49,080 nt of DNA, taken from the IMG/VR virus record IMGVR_UViG_3300037504_001072, positions 1 through 49,080 of that record; one strand, given 5' to 3'. The stretch comes from a virus. Positions 44,020 through 49,080 of this stretch are shown one piece after another. The notes below the pieces were generated by a model, which saw nothing but the letters and a program-made list of their open reading frames with translations, searched no databases and was not told the DNA's origin. How positions within the stretch are numbered: position 1 is the stretch's first letter; each line of letters begins with the position of its first letter. The position numbers and the translations under genes were made by a program.

Positions 44020-44962
44020 ATGCTGTTTGCGCGTGGGCGGGTGCGGTCGCGCCCAGTGCGTGCAGGTCGAGATCGTCTAACGTATCTTGCGGGTAGCGGG
44101 CCAGGACAGCCTCAAGCCTGTGGTAGCAACGATAGTGCTGGATGTCGTCTGGCTTGATGGCCTCGCACCAGATGGGCAGGCCACGGCTGGCGTCGTTCTG
44201 GCATTGTTCGCGAACGGGGCAATCGTGGCAGGCGCGGGTTTCCACGACGCGAGGCAGCCCGCCGTTACGAGCGTATCCGGCGAGATTGAGTAACTCGTCT
44301 TCCGGGACCTTGAACGCGTGGGCCAGACGCTTGCAATAGTCCATTCTGGGGTGGCGCCTACGCCTTTCCCAGGCGCTGACAGTGGAATGTGCAACGTCGA
44401 TACGTTCGGCTACCTGTCTTTTCGACAGGTGGCATATCTGGCGGGTGGCTGCGAGCCAACGGGCGATTGTGGCGTGATGGGCCGGGAGCGCGCCGACGCG
44501 AAGGGCGTAGGCGGGATCGAGTTCGGCGAGCCGGAGGACGGGGCGGCGCTGCACATCGAAAAGATCGGCCAGGAGAGCAATTGCTGCGGTCGATGTTGCC
44601 CTGGGCATATTTTGACGCCAACTATAGAAGGCGCTATCCGAAACGCCAATGCGAGTAGCGATGGTGTGGACGGCGTATGGGCTGCGTTTGTATTGCCGGT
44701 CGACCCACTCCGGAAACGAGGCGGCATCCAGCGGATTCTCTGGCTCCTCGTAGCCGGCGAGCACCAGCAGGGCAAATGGATCGGATTCGATGGCGTCGGC
44801 GATGGCGTAGCAGGTGCTAATGCGTGGCGTGTTGCGGTCTGTTTCCCAGGCGCTGATGGTGCTGGCGTGGTTCCCCATCGCCTCGGCCAGGTCGTTCTGC
44901 GTCATCCCGATCTGGCGACGTCGTTGTCTGATGAATTTTCCCAGTGTTGTATCAGGTTTCAT
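44018..44962 (-). CDS. Triple-HTH (XRE-type) regulator with Cys cluster
   Basis: This 314-residue protein has three HTH units. The first is a classic XRE domain (GKFIRQRRRQIGMTQNDLAEAMGN). The second is a shorter HTH (YAVHTIATRIGVSDSAFYSW) and the third another XRE domain (SKRQVAERIDVAHSTVSAWERRRR). A Cys-rich segment follows (CHDCPVREQCQN ... WCEAI ... YRC), possibly metal- or Fe-S-binding. It is a candidate for the protein that binds the 28-bp dyads, because a tandem HTH protein suits a two-arm site. Upstream lies AAGGA. The role as a repressor is inferred. Confidence 0.75.
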   Translation of the reverse strand: MKPDTTLGKFIRQRRRQIGMTQNDLAEAMGNHASTISAWETDRNTPRISTCYAIADAIESDPFALLVLAGYEEPENPLDAASFPEWVDRQYKRSPYAVHTIATRIGVSDSAFYSWRQNMPRATSTAAIALLADLFDVQRRPVLRLAELDPAYALRVGALPAHHATIARWLAATRQICHLSKRQVAERIDVAHSTVSAWERRRRHPRMDYCKRLAHAFKVPEDELLNLAGYARNGGLPRVVETRACHDCPVREQCQNDASRGLPIWCEAIKPDDIQHYRCYHRLEAVLARYPQDTLDDLDLHALGATAPAHAQTA

Positions 44963-45098
44963 TGCTGTTCCTTAGATTTTGGTGCCAGTAGTCCTGGTTG
45001 GTGGCCACTCGCCACCAAATCCTGAGGCGGCGCGGCAGGTCTGCCGCGCGCCAGGCGGTGTGCAGGGTGTATATGAGTTCGCGGATGGCCTCAAACAT
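44952..45098 (-). CDS. Very small basic protein
   Basis: This 48-residue protein (MFEAIRELIYTLHTAWRAADLPRRLRIWWRV...) starts at the ATG behind AGGAGGAAACCG. It is an amphipathic, Arg/Trp-rich helix and ends overlapping the triple-HTH gene. It overlaps the preceding gene by 8 bp, so it is probably a real coupled gene. Function is unknown; membrane association is possible. Confidence 0.5.
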   Translation of the reverse strand: MFEAIRELIYTLHTAWRAADLPRRLRIWWRVATNQDYWHQNLRNSNET

Positions 45099-45330
45099 CG
45101 GTTTCCTCCTGATGGTTGTTGCGGATCCGTTCCATCTCCGCCAGGGCCTCCAGCGTGCGACTGTGGGCCTGAGCCAGGCGGGCCAGGTATTTGTAGAGCC
45201 ACCCGGCGCCACGTCGTTGGTCGGCGCGGGCCTGGAGGCGCTGCAGGATGCGCCGGGCGTCAGTGTTGCTCTGGATTGCGTTGGCCAGGGCGCGGTTATC
45301 GGCGTAGCCGCCGACTTTACGCTTGGTCAT
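45091..45330 (-). CDS. Small basic helical protein
   Basis: This 79-residue protein is rich in Arg, Ala and Gln (DARRILQRLQARADQRRGAGWLYKYLARLAQAH). It has overlaps on both sides and AGGAGG upstream. There is no known family. It may bind nucleic acid. Confidence 0.55.
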   Translation of the reverse strand: MTKRKVGGYADNRALANAIQSNTDARRILQRLQARADQRRGAGWLYKYLARLAQAHSRTLEALAEMERIRNNHQEETDV

Positions 45331-45640
45331 TCTCTATGACCTCCTGGCGGTCTAACTGGTGCTCCTGGGCGCGCTCGCGGACGTGGCGGCCAATGGAGCC
45401 GATGATCATCGGGGTTCCGGAGGCGACGAAGCAGAGCCCGATCATCAAAACCTGCATCCAACCGACGACGGGGATGGCAGCAGCCAGGGTGACGATCGTC
45501 CCGCCGACGACGAGCACGGCGGTGTAGCCGCGGTGGTAGCCCTTGAGTTCCAGCCAGGCGACGACTTGATTGTAGGCCAGGCCAAAGAGCGCGAGGCCGA
45601 GCATCGTGGAGAGCAATTTCCATTCCGGTGCCATTTCCAT
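45317..45640 (-). CDS. Three-helix membrane protein
   Basis: This 107-residue protein has hydrophobic segments at about residues 9-28 (LLSTMLGLALFGLAYNQVV), 40-57 (YTAVLVVGGTIVTLAAAI) and 60-82 (GWMQVLMIGLCFVASGTPMIIG). A charged C-terminal tail follows (RHVRERAQEHQLDRQEV). GGGAGG precedes the ATG. A DinR-type SOS box lies about 20 bp upstream of the start, so induction during the SOS response is possible. It could affect lysis, exclusion or membrane potential. Confidence 0.65.
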   Translation of the reverse strand: MEMAPEWKLLSTMLGLALFGLAYNQVVAWLELKGYHRGYTAVLVVGGTIVTLAAAIPVVGWMQVLMIGLCFVASGTPMIIGSIGRHVRERAQEHQLDRQEVIENDQA

Positions 45641-45661
45641 TCCAATTCCCTCCCGTTTATT

Positions 45662-45673
45662 GAACAGGTGTTC
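45662..45673. promoter_or_regulatory. DinR/LexA-type SOS box candidate
   Basis: GAACAGGTGTTC fits the Gram-positive LexA core GAAC-RNRY-GTTY and is a perfect 5-bp-arm palindrome around GG. It lies between the Gre-like gene stop and the membrane-protein start. I see no clear -35 and -10 pair, so its target promoter is uncertain. Confidence 0.5.
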
Positions 45674-45897
45674 TATGATGTTATACTGATGACGTTGACG
45701 GTTACGGTTGTGCCCTCCGGTGTGCGGACGGGTACGGTCTCCTCCGGTTGGGCGTGTAGCAGGGCACGCCCAACCGGGCTTTTTTTGCTGATTTCGGCCT
45801 CAAAATCGCGGACATCAGGGACGAGGCGGCGGGTGAGCGCCAGGCCGTTGAGGTTGAATTCGATTTCTCTCCACAGATTATCGGCGTTTTCTGCCAT
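45673..45897 (-). CDS. GreA/GreB C-terminal-domain protein
   Basis: This 74-residue protein starts at the ATG spaced from GGAGG. Residues 38-73 (ISKKSPVGRALLHAQPEETVPVRTPEGTTVTVNVISI) match the C-terminal FKBP-like domain of transcript cleavage factors GreA and GreB (S.ignature SPxGRALL and a closing V.V..I). The N-terminal coiled coil that enters the RNA polymerase secondary channel is absent. Such a truncated form could bind RNA polymerase and compete with host Gre factors, or modulate transcription. It lies near the integrase, in a regulatory block. Confidence 0.75.
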   Translation of the reverse strand: MAENADNLWREIEFNLNGLALTRRLVPDVRDFEAEISKKSPVGRALLHAQPEETVPVRTPEGTTVTVNVISITS

Positions 45898-45911
45898 TTG
45901 ATCCTCCATCC

Positions 45912-45939
45912 AGTACGGATAACTGTAGTTGTGTGTACT
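45912..45939. promoter_or_regulatory. 28-bp dispersed dyad, copy 12
   Basis: AGTACGGATAA, 6 nt, TTGTGTGTACT. It lies between the integrase stop and the Gre-like gene and ends 9 bp from the integrase stop codon. Confidence 0.75.
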
Positions 45940-45947
45940 GCCTGTCG

Positions 45948-47186
45948 CTACAGGCTCATTTCCTCTTGCTCTGGCGGGGCGGGTCGCCAGCGCCGGGGTT
46001 TGCCGGTGGGCAGCAGCGCGTTGGCTGCGGCCTCACCGCCCGGGTCCTCGGGCGTCTCGAAGTTCTGCTTGATGTATCCCTGGGTGGTGTTGAGGTTCTC
46101 GTGCTGGAGCAGGTCCTGAAAATCGAGCGGGTCGAAGGTGCCGCTGGCTTTTTCCTGCTCGTAGCGGAGGCGGGCGCCCGCGTGCCGCAGAGCGTGCAGG
46201 TGGGCTTTATCCTCGTCGACTCCGGCGCGCCGGGCGTATTTCTTGAGCACGTCGTTGGCGAAGCGGTTGGAGATAGGGCTGTTGGGCTCGATCTGCCCCT
46301 CCAGTTCCGGGCGGAGGCGGAGGATGCGCTGGGGGTTCAGGGGGATGAAGATGTAGTCGTCATCGGCGGGGTAATGGTCGTTGGCGGGATCGAGGCGGTC
46401 GTCGGCGCGGAGGTAGTCGCAGATGGCGGCGTAGCAGTTGCGATGGAGCGTGGCCTGCCGCCGCTGGCCCTTGCCCTTCTTCATCACGGTGTAGGTGTAG
46501 ATGTAGTTTCCGTTGGGGAGCGGCGGGTCGTGTTCGATGTCGCCCCAGCGCAGGTTGAGGAGCTCGCTGGACCGGCGGCAGGTGTAGGCGAAGGCGTAGA
46601 GGAGGGCGAAATCGCGCTTGCCGGTGAGGCAGTCGGTGTTGATGGCGTTGAGGATGGCCTGGAGCTCCTCGGTGGTGGGGTATCTGGCGCGGTTGCGAGG
46701 CGGTTTGGCGCGATCAATGGCCTGGAAGGGGTTGGCGCGGTCGGCCGGCCAGAGGCTGATAAGGTTGCCCTGCTGATCCTGGGCGACGTAATTGTGCGCC
46801 ACGTAGTCGTAGAAGGAACTGAGCGCCGAGAGTTTGAGGTTGACGGTGGCGATGGCGTAGTCTTTCTCGGTGTTGAGGTAGTTGTGCCACTCCTGGGCTA
46901 CCAGGGGGTTGACCTCCCAGGGGGGCAGCGGCTGACCGAAGTGGTCTTCGGTCCAGGAGAAGAACTGCCGGACGGCGGTCTTGTAGACGGATACGGTGTT
47001 ATCGCGCCCGGAACGATTGCGCTTGGATTCCAACCAGGCGGCACGGGCCTGATCCCAGGCGAGCCATTTGATACGTTCGTCCTCGTGGACGAAGACGAGG
47101 CCCTGGGATTGGTCGGCCTCGGCGTCGCCGGTGAAGAGGGCCTGAGCGAGTTGTGTGCCGGTGGATTGCTGTTTCTGGGTGGGCAT
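45948..47186 (-). CDS. int: Tyrosine recombinase (integrase)
   Basis: This 412-residue protein has an N-terminal SAM-like core-binding domain (about 55-140) and a C-terminal catalytic domain. The RKHRHY residues are visible: Arg205 (CRRSSEL), Lys near 237 (MKKGKGQRR), His331 and Arg334 (HLHALRHAG), His362 (LLQHENL) and Tyr371 (TTQGYIKQ). It follows GGAGGATCTT. A perfect NBS-type palindrome lies 16 bp upstream of its start. It probably integrates the phage into the host genome or resolves dimers. A separate serine recombinase is also encoded. Confidence 0.92.
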   Translation of the reverse strand: MPTQKQQSTGTQLAQALFTGDAEADQSQGLVFVHEDERIKWLAWDQARAAWLESKRNRSGRDNTVSVYKTAVRQFFSWTEDHFGQPLPPWEVNPLVAQEWHNYLNTEKDYAIATVNLKLSALSSFYDYVAHNYVAQDQQGNLISLWPADRANPFQAIDRAKPPRNRARYPTTEELQAILNAINTDCLTGKRDFALLYAFAYTCRRSSELLNLRWGDIEHDPPLPNGNYIYTYTVMKKGKGQRRQATLHRNCYAAICDYLRADDRLDPANDHYPADDDYIFIPLNPQRILRLRPELEGQIEPNSPISNRFANDVLKKYARRAGVDEDKAHLHALRHAGARLRYEQEKASGTFDPLDFQDLLQHENLNTTQGYIKQNFETPEDPGGEAAANALLPTGKPRRWRPAPPEQEEMSL

Positions 47187-47198
47187 AAGATCCTCCGT

Positions 47199-47723
47199 TT
47201 ATATTTCCCGGGAAATAGGCAACAGGGGCGGGCAGGAGTTCCACCTGCCGGGGGCCTTCAGCGATTCCGGCGGCAGCCCCAGCGGTCCCTCAGCCTGGCC
47301 GGTCTTACGCGCTCCGTTGCCCTGTGTGGCGCCCCTGGATGCGCCGGGCGGAGCCGCGCCCCTGCTGTACGTGTGTTGGGGGAGTGATTGGTTGGGCGGC
47401 CGACGTGCGGTGTGGGTGTCGGTGTGTGAGCCCAGGTCTCCCTTCCTGGTTGTTGACGGCTCGGCCGCCCCTCCCCAACCCCAATCGCGGGGGTCACACA
47501 GGGGGTGTGTGATGGGTACGATTGGAGCGGGGGAGGGACGGCCGAGCGTTGTGTGCAGGACGATTCGCTCGACCACGTCGGCGGTGATGGGTTCGACGTC
47601 GCGGTCGTAGATGCAGGCGTGGCGTGCGATCTGGCAGGCCTGTGAGGGCGTGGGGTCCAGGCCCAGGTCGTCGAGGGCCTGGAGGATGAGGTCGATGATG
47701 CGTTCCGGGGTGGTCTTCAGCAT
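47199..47723 (-). CDS. Hypothetical protein with low-complexity tail
   Basis: This protein has 174 residues, from the ATG after GGAGAGACC. The first 60 residues are helical (TTPERIIDLILQALDDLGL, ACQIARHACIYDRDV). The rest is Gly/Pro/Thr-rich and probably disordered (SHTDTHTARRPPNQSLPQHTYS). The last codons, Pro-Ile-Ser-Arg-Glu-Ile, are encoded by an NBS-type palindrome. It lies just before the integrase and may be coupled with it. Confidence 0.55.
   Translation of the reverse strand: MLKTTPERIIDLILQALDDLGLDPTPSQACQIARHACIYDRDVEPITADVVERIVLHTTLGRPSPAPIVPITHPLCDPRDWGWGGAAEPSTTRKGDLGSHTDTHTARRPPNQSLPQHTYSRGAAPPGASRGATQGNGARKTGQAEGPLGLPPESLKAPGRWNSCPPLLPISREI
47202..47217. promoter_or_regulatory. 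Noc-type (NBS) ParB-binding site 4, perfect
   Basis: TATTTCCCGGGAAATA, perfect 16-bp palindrome, in the gap and 3' coding end just upstream of the integrase start. Confidence 0.87.
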
Positions 47724-47968
47724 ACGGTCTCTCCTTCCATCTCCGGGCAGAAAGCGGTGACGAAGGCGTCGGTCTGGTCGGTGCAAGAATGGTCTAGCAT
47801 TCCGCGCAGGTCCTGGGCGGCGAGTTGCTGCTCGACGATGTGGCTGGCGATGAGCATTGTGAGAGCCTCTTGGGGGCTGGCCAAGCCATAGTCTTTGGCG
47901 ATGGCCAGGAGGGCGTCGTAGAGCTCGTCGCCGGGTTGCAGGTGCAGGTTCTGGGGGAAGTTAGGCAT
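47717..47968 (-). CDS. Small hypothetical protein, possible RHH-like
   Basis: This 83-residue protein starts after AAGGAGA. The first 50 residues (NLHLQPGDELYDALLAIAKDYGLASPQEALTMLIASHI) fit strand-helix-turn-helix of RHH proteins. The C-terminal half is acidic with one Cys pair apart (CTDQTDAF, FCPEME). It overlaps its neighbours by 7-8 bp. It may be an autoregulator of the leftward operon. Confidence 0.6.
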   Translation of the reverse strand: MPNFPQNLHLQPGDELYDALLAIAKDYGLASPQEALTMLIASHIVEQQLAAQDLRGMLDHSCTDQTDAFVTAFCPEMEGETVC

Positions 47969-48188
47969 TGGGTTTCTCCTTGACTGTCAGGACGTCGTGG
48001 GGTGTGATGGCATCGATGATGCCGTTGCGGAGTGAGTCAATCAGTAGCATCGCCTTGCGATTTTCGTGCCAGGCCTTGACGATCTGGTTGACCTGGGTAG
48101 AAAATGGGAGGTCGTTCTCTTCGCTGGCCTCGTCTATGATTTTGTAGGTTTCCTCGGTGAAGCTGATATGCTTCCTCTGTGCTGGCAT
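47961..48188 (-). CDS. RHH-like protein, first gene of the long leftward operon
   Basis: This 75-residue protein is counted from the ATG behind GGAGGG (an earlier frame start lies in the leader). The first 45 residues (RKHISFTEETYKIIDEASEENDLPFSTQVNQIVKAWHEN) resemble an RHH/Arc-type DNA-binding domain. It is the first gene downstream of a strong leftward promoter and opposite the XRE repressor gene, a usual place for a Cro-like or early regulator. Confidence 0.65.
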   Translation of the reverse strand: MPAQRKHISFTEETYKIIDEASEENDLPFSTQVNQIVKAWHENRKAMLLIDSLRNGIIDAITPHDVLTVKEKPNA

Positions 48189-48238
48189 TGGGCCCTCCGT
48201 TAGTATATGCAAATGAAACATTACCAATTGCTAATGAC

Positions 48239-48267
48239 AGTATACACTAAGTATTACTATTTGTCAA
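48239..48267 (-). promoter_or_regulatory. Strong sigma-70-type promoter, leftward (lysogeny-control region)
   Basis: On the minus strand TTGACA, 17 nt, TATACT. It faces the long leftward gene block and lies back-to-back with the repressor gene, so it is a likely target of the XRE protein. Confidence 0.87.
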
Positions 48268-48298
48268 GGGTAAAGCCCCAAAAACTAATATGATTTGA

Positions 48299-48317
48299 GG
48301 TAAAATAACGTTACCTT
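48299..48317. promoter_or_regulatory. Operator-like inverted repeat before the repressor gene
   Basis: AGGTAA and TTACCT flank a 7-nt spacer, right before the repressor ATG. Further GGTAA/TTACC half-sites lie at about 48222 and 48270. It is probably the repressor's own binding site. No good Shine-Dalgarno is present for the repressor, so its mRNA may be nearly leaderless. Confidence 0.5.
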
Positions 48318-48710
48318 ATGGGAAGAAAGAAATTTTCGCAATGGTTGTTGGATGCGATAGAGGAGCGGGGTTGGAGCCAGGCCGAACTGGCGCGGCGGAG
48401 TGGGATGTCACCAGCCCACATCTCCAGGATAATTTCTGAACTTCAGAAGCCAGGAGTAGAGGCCTGTGCTGGCATAGCCCGTGCTTTGAATTTACCTATA
48501 GGTGCTGTAATCAGGGCTGCGCGACCGGGGATGCTCCCGCCGCAGACGGAGCACAAAGCTTTTGAGGAGGAGGTCATTTACCGTATACGCTCGATGGATA
48601 AAGACGAGCGTATGCGGCTGGCCGAGTACCTTAAGTATCTTGAGTATCAGCGTCGGATAGACGAGAATAGCGACACCATCCCCGGAGACGCGGAGGAAGT
48701 TCTTCTTTGA
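48318..48710 (+). CDS. XRE-family repressor
   Basis: This protein has 130 residues. The N-terminal HTH_3/XRE domain (LLDAIEERGWSQAELARRSGMSPAHISRIISELQKPGVEACAGIARALNLPIGAVIRAAR) spans residues 8-68. The C-terminal part is an acidic, helical oligomerisation region (EEVIYRIRSMDKDERMRLAEYLKYLEYQRR) without the peptidase Ser/Lys of LexA/CI autoproteases. It diverges from the long leftward operon across a 130-bp control region with a strong promoter and GGTAA operators. It is the most likely phage immunity repressor. SOS inactivation by self-cleavage is not expected because the peptidase domain is missing. Confidence 0.8.
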   Translation: MGRKKFSQWLLDAIEERGWSQAELARRSGMSPAHISRIISELQKPGVEACAGIARALNLPIGAVIRAARPGMLPPQTEHKAFEEEVIYRIRSMDKDERMRLAEYLKYLEYQRRIDENSDTIPGDAEEVLL

Positions 48711-48886
48711 ATGCCAGCGCGCCGGCGGATAGCAGGATGGGGTAGCGGGCCAGGATATCGGCAGGCAAGGTGCGCAGGATGAAGCGGCCCAACGCAGGCT
48801 GCAGGTAGGATGCGAGATCGTGCAGGATGTGGGTTGCAGGGAGCAATTTGGCCTCCTGGGATAGTCCTGGGATGGCGAGAGGAGAC

Positions 48887-49080
48887 CCGCCCAAGAAGAC
48901 TTGTCGTGAGATACCGGGGGTTCCCGGTATCGGATTAAGGATATTTTAGCAGTTTTTTTTTTTTTTGCATAAAAGGAGTAGGTGCAATGGCATCAGGGAC
49001 AGCGAGTAACGAGCATATCTATTACGAAAGTACCAGGGTGCGGGTGACGAGTAAGCGCGTGATGATCGGTTCGACGACGT
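48887..49080. repeat. Right copy of terminal redundancy (contig overlap)
   Basis: It repeats the first 193 bases of the window with one extra T in the poly-T run (14 T). It therefore contains the same GATACCGGG/CCCGGTATC inverted repeat and the start of the DUF6232 gene. The 48711-48886 stretch before it holds no supported gene. Confidence 0.95.
48987..49080 (+). CDS. DUF6232-like protein, 5' part cut by window end
   Basis: This is the first 31 codons of the same gene that begins at the left end of the window, reached again because the sequence closes on itself. It is not a separate gene. The reading frame runs off the end of the window, and the Shine-Dalgarno AAAAGGAG is intact. Confidence 0.9.
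   Translation, partial: MASGTASNEHIYYESTRVRVTSKRVMIGSTT

Noticed and set aside
45933-47387. 484-codon open frame on the plus strand, longer than the integrase it overlaps
   Set aside because: It is antisense to the integrase, which has all catalytic residues. The antisense translation is Gly/Val/Glu-rich low complexity with no family signal and no good Shine-Dalgarno.
48631-48894. 87-codon minus-strand open frame between the repressor and the DUF6232 gene
   Set aside because: It needs a TTG start without a Shine-Dalgarno and overlaps the repressor gene end by 80 bp in the opposite direction. The sequence is mildly protein-like, so I leave it as unsupported rather than disproved.
1-49080. 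tRNA and rRNA genes
   Set aside because: I looked for tRNA T-arm (GGTTCGAATCC-like) and anticodon-arm patterns and found none outside coding sequence; no rRNA-like stretch.

Overview
This window looks like one complete circular genome of a temperate, tailed (siphovirus-type) bacteriophage of about 48.9 kb, probably a phage-plasmid. The first 193 bases recur as the last 194, so the unique circle is about 48,886 bp; the two copies differ only in a poly-T run (13 against 14 T). The host is bacterial: there are strong sigma-70-type promoters (TTGACA-17-TATACT) and clear Shine-Dalgarno sites. I cannot name the host from sequence alone. The Noc-type DNA sites and a DinR-type SOS box resemble Gram-positive systems, and the serine-recombinase N-terminus has a style I associate with Chloroflexota, but both hints are weak.

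Layout. (1) About 0.8-3.1 kb, minus strand: an early operon (RHH protein, zinc-ribbon protein, two unknowns) driven by a strong promoter at 3.1 kb. Two hammerhead ribozymes lie in its intergenic gaps. (2) 3.2-28.7 kb, plus strand: a late operon. It has a strong promoter, a 75-codon leader gene and two terminators, then lysis genes (holin-like, small membrane protein, C39-like peptidase). A phosphoesterase, terminase, a portal-MuF fusion, prohead protease, HK97-type capsid, a lipoprotein, connectors, tail tube, a frameshifted tail-assembly chaperone, a short tape measure, and tail-tip and fibre proteins follow. (3) 28.7-31.8 kb, minus strand: a large serine recombinase and small accessory genes, some AT-rich. 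(4) 31.8-38.4 kb, minus strand: a PRTRC-like (ParB-related, ThiF-related) cassette encoding an E1-like ThiF enzyme, a JAMM/JAB peptidase, an E2-like protein, a 280-residue protein in the place of PRTRC protein F, a ubiquitin-like protein ending in GTKG, and a ParB. (5) 38.4-48.2 kb, minus strand: iteron-like repeats, a RepA-like ATPase, an FtsK-like ATPase, a ParA with an RHH partner, a triple-HTH regulator, membrane proteins, a Gre-factor C-terminal domain, a tyrosine integrase and RHH proteins. (6) 48.3 kb, plus strand: a divergent XRE repressor, then DUF6232.

The parts that stand out work together. The ParB carries the Noc-type specificity residues (Q, K, R, R at the positions that are QKKR in Noc). 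The genome carries four copies of the Noc-binding palindrome TATTTCCCGGGAAATA (two perfect, two with one change), spread around the circle. A second regulatory layer is a 28-bp dyad (11-bp arms, 6-bp spacer) present in 12 full copies at gene boundaries, like the dispersed operators of phage P1 or the stoperators of mycobacteriophage L5. A candidate antisense RNA, an SOS-type box, a textbook -1 frameshift signal and a lambda pR'/tR'-like late-control region complete the picture. The ubiquitin-like cassette plus Noc-like partition on a phage genome is the strongest candidate for an undescribed system here.
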